From contig NZ_CP036266.1 in assembly GCF_007744075.1 (NCBI RefSeq), positions 8,088,564 to 8,152,563 on the forward strand: a stretch of 64,000 nt of DNA. Reading direction: 5' to 3'. The notes below the pieces were generated by a model. That model did not search any database and was not told the origin of the DNA. It saw only the letters and a list, made by a program, of their open reading frames with translations. Numbering within the stretch: position 1 is the stretch's first letter; the number at the start of each line of letters is the position of its first letter. The position numbers and the translations under genes were made by a program. Positions 9,715 to 20,003 of this stretch are shown here, piece by piece. The DNA comes from Gimesia chilikensis. GTDB lineage: Bacteria > Planctomycetota > Planctomycetia > Planctomycetales > Planctomycetaceae.

Positions 9715-11037
9715 CTAATTACCAGCAGACGGAGCCGAAAGATCGACGCGGATAATTTCCTTATCATTCCGGGCAAACACGCTTTTCAGTGCGAAAGCCG
9801 GATGCGACCAGATTGTCATCCGCCGCTGGACGCGACGGGTCGGTTCAATCAGCTTCGCCCGGCTTAACTCTTCGTACCCTTTCGGCGACAGTTTCGCGAT
9901 GATCAGGTCACCTTGTTCGTTGTGCAGAAAATAACGATCTTCGTGCGGAATGATGAAGGCATTCCACCAGCGACCCTTACCGGTCGCAGCTAATGTTTCC
10001 CATAACCGCTGGCCATTGCTCGCATCCAGACCACGGAGTTCTCCGTAGCTGCCTACGCCGTAGATGTTCTTCCCGTCGAAGACCGGCGTCATCATGATCG
10101 GATGCAAACCGTCGGTATTGATCTCGCTGTCGCTCTTCCCGGCCCAGACGATTTTGGCTGTGCTGCCATCGTCGGAGACTTCGATCATCCGCGGCCCGTT
10201 ATAAAAACTGGCCACGAATAACCGGTTTCCCACTTTGCGGGGTGTCGCGATCGTCAGTCCGTACTTTACACCGTAGGGAACCTGCCAGATCACCTTGCCG
10301 GTTTCCGGCTCAAGGGCTGAGACCGCCGTCGGATGCCAGACGATCAATTCCCGCTTTCCCCCAAACTCAAAGATGACCGGCGGTGCATAACCAACGGCCG
10401 GGTCATTGAGCGATCGCCAGAGTTCTTTGCCTGTCTTTTTATCAAAGCTGACCACCAGCGCATTCTGTTGGCCGCCGACCAGCGTAATCAGCTGATCGCC
10501 GTCTACCAGGGGAGAGGCCACCATACCCCAGTTGGGAAGCTTCGTGCCGTAGTCTGCTACGAAGTTTTTGCTCCAGAGCACTTTCCCCGTTTTGGCATCG
10601 AAGCAGAAGAAGTGCCCCTGGGCCCCCAGGGTATAAACGCGACCGTCATTGATGACGGGAGTGGAACGGGGACCGGCGGGATAGCTGACGGTGTATTCGG
10701 CCGGGTATTCGTAGCCCCAGATCAGTTTTCCCGTCACTGCATCCAGACAGTGCACGCGTTCGAAGCCGACCCGTTGTTTATAAATTCGATCGGTCACGAA
10801 GACACACCAGCGGGAATCGACTTCCGCGACCGCGGGCCCGGAGTAACCTTCACCAATGGGAGTCGACCAGACCCGGGGCAACTGGCCTTTGGTTGGCAAT
10901 TCTTTGACAATCCCTTTTTCGCGCCAGACCAGGTCGTGCTGCGGTCCTCCCCATTGGGGCCAGTCATCACTGAAACCGGTTTGAGGCAGCAGGGTCGTCC
11001 AGAGTAACATCAGCGCGAGCGACAGTTTCGGATACAT
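9715..11037 (-). CDS. Secreted PQQ-like beta-propeller repeat protein
   Basis: This 440-residue protein has a signal peptide (about 1-23) followed by WPQWGGP and repeated blades with motifs such as LDAVTGKLIWGY, FDAKTGKVLWSK, FDKKTGKELWR and LEPETGKVIWQV. These are PQQ-dehydrogenase-type tryptophan-docking repeats. The residues for PQQ and metal binding in true quinoprotein dehydrogenases are not evident. Such outer-wrap propellers are abundant in planctomycetes and usually have no assigned substrate. It sits directly after pyruvate kinase in the transcription direction, with 29 bases between them, and may be read through from it. Confidence 0.88.
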   Translation of the reverse strand: MYPKLSLALMLLWTTLLPQTGFSDDWPQWGGPQHDLVWREKGIVKELPTKGQLPRVWSTPIGEGYSGPAVAEVDSRWCVFVTDRIYKQRVGFERVHCLDAVTGKLIWGYEYPAEYTVSYPAGPRSTPVINDGRVYTLGAQGHFFCFDAKTGKVLWSKNFVADYGTKLPNWGMVASPLVDGDQLITLVGGQQNALVVSFDKKTGKELWRSLNDPAVGYAPPVIFEFGGKRELIVWHPTAVSALEPETGKVIWQVPYGVKYGLTIATPRKVGNRLFVASFYNGPRMIEVSDDGSTAKIVWAGKSDSEINTDGLHPIMMTPVFDGKNIYGVGSYGELRGLDASNGQRLWETLAATGKGRWWNAFIIPHEDRYFLHNEQGDLIIAKLSPKGYEELSRAKLIEPTRRVQRRMTIWSHPAFALKSVFARNDKEIIRVDLSAPSAGN

Positions 11038-11066
11038 CAGAGCCTCACAGGTTTCGGGGTTCAGCG

Positions 11067-12536
11067 TTATTTCACTTCGTGAACCAGCAGCATGTCATGC
11101 CCCAGCGAACTCCAGTCGGTGCCGGAGATCAGGACGATCTGACTGCCTGATGACAGAAAGCCATGCTTCTTTCCATAGTTCACGATGTACTTCAGAATTT
11201 TCTGAGGTGACTTGTCGACCACGTCGGTCAGGAGTGAAGTCACTCCCCAGTAGAGTGTCATCCGGCGAGCCGTTGCCGGGCGATCGGTGAGCGCCACGGT
11301 AGGTACCGTCCGCCGCTGTTTGGACAGAGCCATCGCGGTTTTGCCTTCGTGGGTACAGGTTACCATCAGGTCTGCATCCAGCTTCTCTGCCGTCATCCCG
11401 GCTCCGAGGGTAACCGCTTCGGTCACTTCGCGGGCATACAGGCGACGGTTACTGGTGGTCTCTTCCGAATGCAGATTCGATGAGAGAATCCGCGCTGCTT
11501 CACGGACAATGCGGCTCATCATTTCGACGGCCGCCAGCGGACTGACGCCGACCGCTGTCTCACCGGACAGCATGACCGCGTCGCTGCCGTCCAGTACTGC
11601 GTTCGCGACATCGCTGGCCTCGGCGCGGGTCGGAAATGTGTTGAACTGCATGCTGTCCAGCATCTGCGTCGCGGTGATTACCGGGACACGATACTGGTTG
11701 CAGAGATGGATGATCCGCTTCTGAATGATGGGCACCCGTTCGATGTCGACTTCGACGCCGAGGTCCCCGCGGGCCACCATAACTGCATCGGTCAGTTTGA
11801 GAATCTGTTCGATATCGCTGACTGCTTCGATTTTTTCAATCTTGGCGACAACGTGCGGCGCCTCAATCGGATTCAGTTTTTCGATCTCGTCGTAGAGCTG
11901 TTTGATGTCATCCGCGGAACGCACGAAACTGAGCCCGATATAATCGAGTCCATGCTGCACAGCCCAGGCGAGGTCTTCCAGATCTTTCTCCGTAAGACAG
12001 GGAGTGCTGAGCTGGACGCCGGGCAGGTTGACTCCCTGCTTACTCCGAATGACGCCTTCCCGCTCGACCACACACTCGACGTACTCATTATCTTCCGATT
12101 TCTCGGTGACCCGCATGGCGACCATTCCGTCTGCCAGCAGTACCGGATCGCCGACCCGCAGATCGCTGATCAGCGATTCGTAGGTGCAGGTCAGTTCCTG
12201 GGGATTGTCGGTCTCTATTCCCTGAATGAACCGAAACTGCATGTCCTGCCGACAGTTGATTTCGTCACCAGGTAAGACTCCCAGCCGAATTTTGGGGCCG
12301 GATAGATCGCCCAGAATTCCGATGGGGCGGGCCATCTCTTCGGACAGCTCATGGATATTCGTAACAATTTCGGCCAGCCATTCATGCTTGCCGTGCGCGA
12401 AGTTCAACCGAAACAGATCCACGCCCGCGATGATCAGCTTCTGCAGCATTTCGCGCGAACAGGAAGCGGGACCAACGGTAGCGATGATCTTGGTTTTTAC
12501 GAGTGGATGTTCCTGGTATTGGGCCGCGTTCATCAT
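11067..12536 (-). CDS. pyk: Pyruvate kinase
   Basis: This 489-residue glycolytic enzyme converts phosphoenolpyruvate and ADP to pyruvate and ATP in the cytoplasm. The sequence has the N-terminal TKIIATVGPASCS, NFAHG, the active-site region VVAKIEKIEA, the Mg-binding stretch VMVARGDLGVEV, the signature ITATQMLDSM and SGETAVG. The length and A/B/C domain order match bacterial enzymes. Tandem ATGs occur at 12536 and 12533; AAAGG precedes them. No other glycolytic gene is adjacent. Confidence 0.97.
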   Translation of the reverse strand: MMNAAQYQEHPLVKTKIIATVGPASCSREMLQKLIIAGVDLFRLNFAHGKHEWLAEIVTNIHELSEEMARPIGILGDLSGPKIRLGVLPGDEINCRQDMQFRFIQGIETDNPQELTCTYESLISDLRVGDPVLLADGMVAMRVTEKSEDNEYVECVVEREGVIRSKQGVNLPGVQLSTPCLTEKDLEDLAWAVQHGLDYIGLSFVRSADDIKQLYDEIEKLNPIEAPHVVAKIEKIEAVSDIEQILKLTDAVMVARGDLGVEVDIERVPIIQKRIIHLCNQYRVPVITATQMLDSMQFNTFPTRAEASDVANAVLDGSDAVMLSGETAVGVSPLAAVEMMSRIVREAARILSSNLHSEETTSNRRLYAREVTEAVTLGAGMTAEKLDADLMVTCTHEGKTAMALSKQRRTVPTVALTDRPATARRMTLYWGVTSLLTDVVDKSPQKILKYIVNYGKKHGFLSSGSQIVLISGTDWSSLGHDMLLVHEVK

Positions 12537-12605
12537 GAACCTTTAGCGTGAATCTATTTTAAGCAAATCATTCGCTGCGCTTTGATTTGCTGGAGCAGAA
12601 GTTTT

Positions 12606-15212
12606 TCAGTTGCCGGATTCGGTTTTAAACCATTTCTGATTTACCTGGCGGACTGCTTCTCCGGAAGCGGCAACCTTGAACTTGCCTTTGAGGCTGACCG
12701 TCGTCGGTCGGATACAGGTTTGATCGTTACAGGCCTGGTATTTGATATTCAGTTCAAGTGCTTCCTCTTTCCCGGCTGCAGAGGCAGGAATTTCCAGCGT
12801 TCCCCGAATGATGGCCTGCTTTTCGTAGACCAGCAGCGGTTCGTCGAAGCCTGCCACTTCAAATTTATGACCAGCCGGATATTTGATGTCGGTCAGTTTG
12901 ATGTTCTGGGCCGACTTGATGCTGAAGGTCGTTGGTACAAGGAAATCAGGGCTGGATGGATTCTGATTGATGTGCCAGCCATCCTCGATGGTCAGCACAA
13001 TCGCCACCTTGCACTTCTTGCCAGCGGGCAGTTTGTCGACCGAGAGGTAAGCATTGGCTTTCACCAGTTTTTTCTGTTGTCCGGTCTGTCCCAGTCCGGC
13101 TGCAGCCAGCAGTTCGAGTCCCGGATTGACCGAGACCAGCTGATCCGGTGCTTCTACCAGCTCTACGAATCCGCCTGTTGAAAGGGAGACTGCGGACTGC
13201 TTCTGATCAGCGGGTGTCTGCAGATATTCTCCTACCGCCTGAACGAGCTGGGCACAGCGATTCGGGTAGCGTTTAATCACTCGCCCAAACAGCTGCAGTG
13301 TCTCATCGGCGTGTTGGCGATAGCGGGCCTCCCCTGTCAACTCGGAAAGCTGAATCAGATTACGGGCACTGATGCTGTTACCGGAAGGGATTGCAGCGTC
13401 GTACGCGTTTTTCGTACGGGCAATCAATTGCTCATGGTCGTGGGTGGTGAAGAAGAAGCCGTGCTCTTTCTGATCCCAGAAGAGGGTGATCTGCAAATCG
13501 GTCAGTTTGCGGGCTTCGTCCAGCCACTGCTGTTTGCCGGTTGCCTGGTGCAATGCCAGCAGTCCCTGTGTGAAAAATGCATAATCATCCAGGTAAGCGT
13601 TGAGATGGGCTTCGCCACTACGGTAGCTGCGATAGAGGTGTCCCTCTTTATCGCGCATCTGATCGAGAATGAACTGTGCTGCTTTTTCTGCAGCGGAGGT
13701 GTAATCGGGTCGTTTCAACACACGACCTGCGGTCGCCATGCCTTCAATCATCAGACCATTCCAGCTGGTCAGGATTTTATCATCCTTGAGCAGCGGCTTA
13801 CGCTGATTACGAACGGCGTGCAGTTTCTGACGCGACTCGGCCAGTTGTGAAGCCAGTTCGTCCGCACCGGTGTTGTGTTTTTCGGCGAGCTTCTCCAGCG
13901 TGGTAACGCGGTGCAGCACGTACCCATGATCGAAGCGGACGGGCTCATTCAATCCATAAAATTCGGCGAAGAGCGGGTAGTCCTCTCCCAGAATGGTTTT
14001 CAGTTCTTCCTGCGACCAGGCATAGTGTTCGCCTTCGACGCCATCAGTTTCAGCATCCAGCGCGGAATAAAAACCGCCCTGCGGATCGGTCAGCTCACGC
14101 AGCACGAAATCGACGATCCCTTCAGAGACCTGTTTGTACTGCGGCTTACCCGTCTGTTCGAAAGCGCGGGCATAGAGACCGGCCAGCTGACCGTTATCGT
14201 AGAGCATTTTTTCGAAGTGGGGCACGTGCCAGTAGCGATCGGTACTATAGCGATGAAATCCACCGCCGAGGTGATCGTAAATTCCGCCGTTGGCCATCGC
14301 GTCCAGTGTGTGATACAGCACCTTTGCCGATTCCGCTGACGTCGGGTTCTGTTCGGCGGCCTGAATGTCGTACTGCAGCAGAACCAGTTTCGAGGACGTG
14401 GGAAACTTGGGAGCGTTGGGAGTCACTTCCGAAAAATCGATCCCGCCGTATTCGGCATCGTAACTGGCATTGATGGAACGAACGCCCGCGATGACCAGCC
14501 GGTTTTCCAGGGGAATTGCTTCCTTGGCTCCTTCTTCCTGCTGCAGGCGGGCGACTTCTTTAGCGATGATTGTCGCGCTCTGCTGGACCTGTTCTTTGTT
14601 TTCTCCCCAGAGCTGATGCACCTTCTGCAGCACGCGGGGGAAACTCATCTGGCCTCCCTGATCGGTGGGTGGAAAATAAGTGCCGCCGGCAAAGGGCTCG
14701 CGATCGGGGGTGAGGAACATCGACAGCGGCCAGCCTCCGCCAGAAGGGGCACCGATGAGATGAAAATAGACAGAGAGTGAAGTCATGTAGATATCATCGA
14801 TGTCGGGACGTTCTTCACGATCGACTTTGATGTTCACAAAGTTCTCGTTCATGTATTTCGCGATTTTGGGATCTTCAAAAACGAGCCGCTCCATCACGTG
14901 GCACCAGTAACAGCTGCTGTAGCCGACCGAGAGGAAGATCACCTTGTTTTCCTGCTTCGCCTTTTCGAAGGCTTCGGGCCCCCAGGGATACCAGTCCACC
15001 GGGTTGTGCTGATGCAGCAACAGGTAAGGGCTGGTCTCTTTGGCCAGCCGGTTCGTAAACTGCTTTTCCTGGGGTGCAGACTTTGCTTCCTGTTTCGGTT
15101 CCTGCGGGTTCTCTTCGCTGGCAGATAACATGCGAGGGCTCCCGGATGAGCTGATGACGAGCAGACAGAGAATCAGGGCGTACCGCCTCAATGATGTCGG
15201 GTTCCAATCCAT
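12606..15212 (-). CDS. DUF255 (YyaL-type) thioredoxin protein fused to DsbD-alpha-like domain
   Basis: This 868-residue exported protein has a signal peptide (about 1-31), then a DUF255/SSP411 region with [10 protein letters not shown] and the redox motif CYWC (C101-C104, in [11 protein letters not shown]). A long alpha/alpha-barrel-like region follows, to about residue 700. The last 130 residues (about 735-860) resemble the N-terminal domain of DsbD and end in [12 protein letters not shown], with the two cysteines of DsbD-alpha. I use the ATG at 15212 because GGAGGAAT precedes it; a longer frame from 15272 lacks such a site. The role in periplasmic thiol chemistry is inferred. Ordinary YyaL homologues end near 690 residues. 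Confidence 0.88.
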   Translation of the reverse strand: MDWNPTSLRRYALILCLLVISSSGSPRMLSASEENPQEPKQEAKSAPQEKQFTNRLAKETSPYLLLHQHNPVDWYPWGPEAFEKAKQENKVIFLSVGYSSCYWCHVMERLVFEDPKIAKYMNENFVNIKVDREERPDIDDIYMTSLSVYFHLIGAPSGGGWPLSMFLTPDREPFAGGTYFPPTDQGGQMSFPRVLQKVHQLWGENKEQVQQSATIIAKEVARLQQEEGAKEAIPLENRLVIAGVRSINASYDAEYGGIDFSEVTPNAPKFPTSSKLVLLQYDIQAAEQNPTSAESAKVLYHTLDAMANGGIYDHLGGGFHRYSTDRYWHVPHFEKMLYDNGQLAGLYARAFEQTGKPQYKQVSEGIVDFVLRELTDPQGGFYSALDAETDGVEGEHYAWSQEELKTILGEDYPLFAEFYGLNEPVRFDHGYVLHRVTTLEKLAEKHNTGADELASQLAESRQKLHAVRNQRKPLLKDDKILTSWNGLMIEGMATAGRVLKRPDYTSAAEKAAQFILDQMRDKEGHLYRSYRSGEAHLNAYLDDYAFFTQGLLALHQATGKQQWLDEARKLTDLQITLFWDQKEHGFFFTTHDHEQLIARTKNAYDAAIPSGNSISARNLIQLSELTGEARYRQHADETLQLFGRVIKRYPNRCAQLVQAVGEYLQTPADQKQSAVSLSTGGFVELVEAPDQLVSVNPGLELLAAAGLGQTGQQKKLVKANAYLSVDKLPAGKKCKVAIVLTIEDGWHINQNPSSPDFLVPTTFSIKSAQNIKLTDIKYPAGHKFEVAGFDEPLLVYEKQAIIRGTLEIPASAAGKEEALELNIKYQACNDQTCIRPTTVSLKGKFKVAASGEAVRQVNQKWFKTESGN

Positions 15213-15421
15213 TTTTATTCCTCCAGGGGCAGGCAGAAGATTCGGTGCCCTGTTGTTATAAGGGGGCTGCAATCATTTCTTCGAAAGTCGGTTGCTCGGA
15301 TGGTGGGGTACACGTATCTTATCCAATCCGACGGCAGACGACTATTTAATAATAGCAGAACGGCCAAAAATCGATACGTTCAGGCGGTGCATCAGGATAA
15401 CGGGATCACCTATTTTAACTT

Positions 15422-16375
15422 TTAATTGGGAACCGACACCTTCTGCAGAATCTGACGGATAATTTCCGTGGCACGTGTCCGCTGACTTTCGCGGACCAGC
15501 GAGCGGGTGATCACACGATGCGCTAAAACGGGAACTGCTAACTTCTTAATGTCATCCGGAATGACATAGTCCCGTCCTTCCGTAAAGGCAAGACTCTGGG
15601 CCGCCTGGGAAAACGTGATCGCGCCACGGGTACTGACTCCCAGCGTCAGTTCCGGATGATTGCGTGTGACTTCGACAATTTCCAGAATGTAGTCCGTCAG
15701 TGCATCATCGACGCGGACATTCCGTACGGCTTCCTGCATCTCGCGCAACTGCTTCAGCGAGACGACGGAATCCAGCGTGTTGACCGGTTCACCGTTCCGG
15801 TGCTGGATCAGTACTTCCCGCTCGATGGCACGTTCGGGATATCCGATCTCGATACACATCATGAATCGGTCGAGTTGGTTTTCGGGCAGGGGATAGGTGC
15901 CTTCAAATTCGAACGGGTTCTGTGTGGCCAGTACAAAAAACGGGGGATCCAGCGTAATCGTCTGCCCTTCCACACTGACCTGCCCCTCGTTCATCGCTTC
16001 GAGCAACGCACTTTGTGTACGGGGAGGCGTGCGGTTGATTTCATCGGCCAGCAGCACATTGGTAAAGATGGGACCTTTGCGAAATTCGAATTCTCCTAGG
16101 CTGGGGAGGAAGACATTCGAACCCAGAATATCCGAAGGCAGCATGTCCGGCGTGAACTGCACGCGTTTGTAGTCGCAGTCGAGACTTTTGGCAATTGCCT
16201 TGGCCAGCGAGGTTTTACCCACACCGGGGGCATCTTCAATTAAAACATGGCCCTCCGCGAGCAGGGTGACGATTGCCAGTTGAACCACTTCTGGTTTTCC
16301 AATGAGCACACTGGAGATGTTATCATGAAGCGTCTTAACCAGACTGGCAGTTTCCTGCTGGGAGCGAACTTCCAT
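15422..16375 (-). CDS. MoxR-family AAA ATPase
   Basis: This 317-residue cytoplasmic AAA+ ATPase has Walker A APGVGKT (49-55), Walker B with the following VLLADEINRTPPRTQSALLEAM, and sensor and arginine-finger regions as in MoxR/RavA-like chaperones. These proteins usually help activate partner proteins with VWA domains. Unlike the second MoxR at 18915, this copy has no DUF58 or VWA partner beside it. It is transcribed alone, divergent from the hydrolase at 16699. Confidence 0.92.
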   Translation of the reverse strand: MEVRSQQETASLVKTLHDNISSVLIGKPEVVQLAIVTLLAEGHVLIEDAPGVGKTSLAKAIAKSLDCDYKRVQFTPDMLPSDILGSNVFLPSLGEFEFRKGPIFTNVLLADEINRTPPRTQSALLEAMNEGQVSVEGQTITLDPPFFVLATQNPFEFEGTYPLPENQLDRFMMCIEIGYPERAIEREVLIQHRNGEPVNTLDSVVSLKQLREMQEAVRNVRVDDALTDYILEIVEVTRNHPELTLGVSTRGAITFSQAAQSLAFTEGRDYVIPDDIKKLAVPVLAHRVITRSLVRESQRTRATEIIRQILQKVSVPN

Positions 16376-16698
16376 TAAAGATCCATTTCTGAAGGCAAAG
16401 CTGCGGTAGCAACGGAGAGCACATACGTTTTTATATGTTCAGCTTTACTGAATTCCCCTGCGGTTTTCAACCGATAGTCCAACCGCTTCCCGCAGGGAGG
16501 GGAATTCTAAAAAACCATTAAAAATTTTCTGTACAACTCCCGGAGTCAGATTCATTATAGAGAAGCCGATTGTAAAGAAAAACAAATTTTGTTAACAAAC
16601 AGCAATGAACGGAGCAGCTGTTCAACTTTGTTCAGCTCGATCACCAGATATATCAAATCATCGTATCTGCATTCATTGTTTTAAAGGATTAATAGATT
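16376..16698. other. Divergent intergenic region, moxR / hydrolase
   Basis: This 323-base, AT-richer spacer lies between divergent genes and must hold both promoters. I see no convincing open frame, RNA or long repeat in it. Confidence 0.5.
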
Positions 16699-18807
16699 AT
16701 GCCGGCCTCAAAACCGTCGACGGACGACACGTTTTCTCTCTCACGACGAAATTTTCTGCAAACAGGATGTGTCACAGTCACCGGCTTGAGCCTGCTCGAA
16801 AATCTGGTTATCCAGGAACTGGCAGCAGCCCCCGGTTCAGCAGACCAGAGCCCCCCGGCCCTGAATCGCTTTCCCCGCATGGTCCAGGAATACTTTGTGG
16901 ACCGCGTCCGGGAACAGGAAGCCAAAACCATCGCACGGCTGGACGCTTTGAAAACCAAAGCCGACGCGGAAGCCTATGTGGAATCGGTCCAGAAACGAAT
17001 TCGCGAAGCATTCGGCCCCGAACCAGAGCGGACTCCGCTGAATGCGAAGGTCACGAAAACCACCGATCGCGATACCTACACGATTGAAAACATCATTTTC
17101 GAAAGTCGCCCCGGTTTTCTGGTGACGGCGAATCTTTACATCCCCAAGGGGATCACCAAACCGGTGCCCGGCGTCGTCGGCACCTGTGGACACTCCCACA
17201 ACGGCAAAGCGGAAACCGCCTATCAGTCCTTCTCCCAGGGGCTGGCCCGCAAAGGATATGTCGTTCTGATTTACGATCCCATCGGACAGGGCGAACGTAT
17301 ACAGTACAGCGGCGATGATCTGAAATCCACAATCGGCGTTGGCGTCCGCGAACATCTGCACGGGGGTAATCAGCAGTTTCTCGTCGGTGAAAATCTCTCG
17401 ATGTGGCGTGCCTGGGATGGCGTGCGTGCCCTGGATTATCTGCTGACACGCAAAGAGGTCGACCCCAAGCAGGTCGGTGTGACCGGAAACTCGGGTGGCG
17501 GAACCATGACCACCTGGTTGTGTGGTGTAGAACCACGGTGGACAATGGCGGCTCCCAGCTGCTTCGTGACCACTTTCCGCCGCAATATGGAGAATGAACT
17601 CCCTGCAGATACCGAACAGTGTCCGCCAAAAGTGCTGGCGCTGGAACTGGATCACGCGGACTTCCTGGCAGCTCAAGCACCTAATCCCGTACGGATCCTC
17701 AGTAAAGAGCGAGACTATTTCGATGTCCGCGGGGCACGCGAGGCCTACCTGCGACTCAAACGGCTCTACAAACTGCTGGGCCATGAAGACAACGTCTCGC
17801 ATTTCGTCGGACCGACTTATCACGGCTACTCGCAGGAAAACCGGGAAGCCATGTATGAATGGTTCAACAAAGCCACCGGAATTTCAGATGAAGACAAAGA
17901 GCCCAAGCTGACTATCGAAAAAGATGAGACACTCTGGTGCACCCCCAAAGGTTCCGTCGCCGATCTCGGCTCGAAACCCATTCATGAATTCACCGCCGAG
18001 CGCTCGCGGGAACTGGCGAAACAGAGAAAAACAAAATCAGGTGCCGCCCTGCAGTCCGCTGTCGCGGAGACACTCAGGCTGAAGCATGTCGAGGGTACTC
18101 CCGATTACCGCATTCTGCGCAATCGCGGCGGCAAGGGTTATCCCGCGAAGTATGCCATCACTTACGCAGTCGAAACCGAACCGGGAATCCAGGCCGTCGT
18201 GTACCGGGTCTCCGACGAGCGCCTCTATTCGCGTCCACCTCAGAATGCCGGCAAAAAAGCGACGCTCTACCTCTCACACGTCTCGGCCGATGCTGAACTC
18301 AAGGAAGAACCGCTGCTGAAGACCGCCATTCAGGATAAAGAACGCGTACTCTACACCTGCGATGTACGGGGAATCGGGGAATCGCTGCCTGATACCACCA
18401 ACCCGAATTCCTTCTTCACGCCTTACGGTAGCGACTACTTCTACGCGGCTCACTCTGTAATGCTGGACGATCCCTATCTCGGCCAGAAAACGTTTGACGC
18501 CCTGCGTGTCCTCGACTGGCTCGCCGCCAACGGGCATACCGACGTACATCTGATTGGTCGGGGCTGGGGTGCTCTGCCAGCGACCTTTGCCGCCCTGTTT
18601 TCACCTCACGTCAAGCAGGTCACGCTGAAAAATGCCCTGACATCCTTCAGTGATGTCGCCGAAACGGAACATTATCACTGGCCCTTATCGACGCTGGTGC
18701 CCAATGTACTGACGAGCTTCGATCTACCGGAATGCTATGCTGACCTCAAGCGCAGTAAAGGTTTGACGCAGATCGCTCCCTGGGGAGCAAAAGGTGCTGA
18801 CAGCTGA
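16699..18807 (+). CDS. Tat-exported double alpha/beta hydrolase (acetylxylan-esterase-like)
   Basis: This 702-residue protein has a twin-arginine signal (SRRNFLQTG, about residues 12-20). The first alpha/beta-hydrolase domain has a nucleophile elbow TGNSGGG with Ser265, and HSHNGK and YDPIGQGER segments like acetylxylan esterase/DAP2-type esterases. A second hydrolase-like domain covers about 430-700; at its elbow position it reads GRGWG (620-624), so the catalytic serine is replaced by glycine. The second domain is therefore probably non-catalytic. The ester substrate is unknown; carbohydrate esters are plausible given the family. AAAGGA lies upstream of the ATG. Confidence 0.85.
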   Translation: MPASKPSTDDTFSLSRRNFLQTGCVTVTGLSLLENLVIQELAAAPGSADQSPPALNRFPRMVQEYFVDRVREQEAKTIARLDALKTKADAEAYVESVQKRIREAFGPEPERTPLNAKVTKTTDRDTYTIENIIFESRPGFLVTANLYIPKGITKPVPGVVGTCGHSHNGKAETAYQSFSQGLARKGYVVLIYDPIGQGERIQYSGDDLKSTIGVGVREHLHGGNQQFLVGENLSMWRAWDGVRALDYLLTRKEVDPKQVGVTGNSGGGTMTTWLCGVEPRWTMAAPSCFVTTFRRNMENELPADTEQCPPKVLALELDHADFLAAQAPNPVRILSKERDYFDVRGAREAYLRLKRLYKLLGHEDNVSHFVGPTYHGYSQENREAMYEWFNKATGISDEDKEPKLTIEKDETLWCTPKGSVADLGSKPIHEFTAERSRELAKQRKTKSGAALQSAVAETLRLKHVEGTPDYRILRNRGGKGYPAKYAITYAVETEPGIQAVVYRVSDERLYSRPPQNAGKKATLYLSHVSADAELKEEPLLKTAIQDKERVLYTCDVRGIGESLPDTTNPNSFFTPYGSDYFYAAHSVMLDDPYLGQKTFDALRVLDWLAANGHTDVHLIGRGWGALPATFAALFSPHVKQVTLKNALTSFSDVAETEHYHWPLSTLVPNVLTSFDLPECYADLKRSKGLTQIAPWGAKGADS

Positions 18808-18843
18808 GAAGACGGCTAAACAGCCTTGCATCTTCACCTGAGT

Positions 18844-18877
18844 GCCCGCCACAATAGAGGTACGTATTCAGGCGGGC
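18844..18877 (+). terminator. Possible terminator hairpin after hydrolase gene
   Basis: The arms GCCCGCC (18844-18850) and GGCGGGC (18871-18877) pair across a 20-base loop and are followed by a T-rich stretch. The hairpin lies between the hydrolase stop and the GTG of the moxR gene. The long loop makes it a weak candidate. Confidence 0.35.
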
Positions 18878-18914
18878 GTCATTTCTTTCTCCGATACAGG
18901 AAACTGACAACACT

Positions 18915-20003
18915 GTGAGCAGCGATCCTCCGATGGAAGCTTCCGATCTGGAAGCCGTCGAAAAATTACACCAGGCCTACGAACGACTTCTAAAGGAAGT
19001 GAACCACGTCGTGATTGGCCAGCACAAGGTCGTCGAGGAGTTGATGATCTCGCTGCTGGCAGGCGGACATTGTCTGCTGGTGGGAGTTCCTGGGCTGGCT
19101 AAGACCCTCATCGTCCACACCCTGGCTGACACACTGAACCTCTCGTTCAACCGCGTGCAGTTCACACCCGACCTGATGCCCGCCGACATCACCGGGACTG
19201 ACGTGATTCAGGAAGACAAAATCACCGGCAACCGCGATTTTAAATTCCTGGCAGGCCCCGTATTTGCCAACGTGGTTCTCGCAGACGAGATTAACCGTAC
19301 GCCTCCCAAAACACAGGCAGCCCTGCTGGAAGCAATGCAGGAGCACCAGGTCACCGCGGGGGGACGTAAACACAAACTGCCGGTTCCGTTTTTTGTGCTC
19401 GCGACACAAAACCCGATCGAACAGGAAGGCACCTATCCGCTGCCCGAAGCGCAGCTCGACCGGTTCATGTTTGAAATCAAGGTCGAGTATCCTACCGAGG
19501 AAGAAGAGTTTGCCATCGTCAGGCAGACAACCTCGGATGAATCGTATGCAGTGAAAAAAGTTCTTGAACTGGATGAGCTGCTTTCCTTTCAGTCGCTGGT
19601 CCGTCGCGTTCCCGTAGCCGATCATGTGATTCGGTATGCGATGCAGTTCGCCCGCATGACGCGTATCATTGCCACCGACGATGCCCGGGCGACAGACATT
19701 CCCGATTTCATTCGCGAATATGTCAGTTGGGGTGCCGGCCCCCGCGCCAGCCAGAACCTGGTCCTGGGTGCCAAAGCCCGGGCGATTTTGCATGGCAGAC
19801 TGTATGTGAGCACCGACGATGTGCGTGCGGTTGCACATCCGGTACTCCGGCATCGCATCATCACCAATTTCAATGCGGAAGCCGACGGGATGTCTCCCGA
19901 TAAAATCGTCGATCGCCTGATTGAACTCATCCCCGTCGATTCCTCGCAGGAAAAACTGGATGGACGATTACCACAAGTATTTAGATCCGCAGACGCTCGC
20001 TAA
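18915..20003 (+). CDS. MoxR-family AAA ATPase (MoxR-DUF58-BatA cluster)
   Basis: This 362-residue MoxR ATPase has Walker A GVPGLAKT and Walker B/post-B VVLADEINRTPPKTQAALLEAM, plus a C-terminal lid domain. It is the first gene of a three-gene cluster with a DUF58 protein and a BatA-type VWA membrane protein, the classic arrangement in which the ATPase remodels or activates VWA-containing complexes. The start is GTG. Its 3' end overlaps the DUF58 gene by 44 bases in another frame, so the two are tightly coupled. Confidence 0.93.
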   Translation: MSSDPPMEASDLEAVEKLHQAYERLLKEVNHVVIGQHKVVEELMISLLAGGHCLLVGVPGLAKTLIVHTLADTLNLSFNRVQFTPDLMPADITGTDVIQEDKITGNRDFKFLAGPVFANVVLADEINRTPPKTQAALLEAMQEHQVTAGGRKHKLPVPFFVLATQNPIEQEGTYPLPEAQLDRFMFEIKVEYPTEEEEFAIVRQTTSDESYAVKKVLELDELLSFQSLVRRVPVADHVIRYAMQFARMTRIIATDDARATDIPDFIREYVSWGAGPRASQNLVLGAKARAILHGRLYVSTDDVRAVAHPVLRHRIITNFNAEADGMSPDKIVDRLIELIPVDSSQEKLDGRLPQVFRSADAR

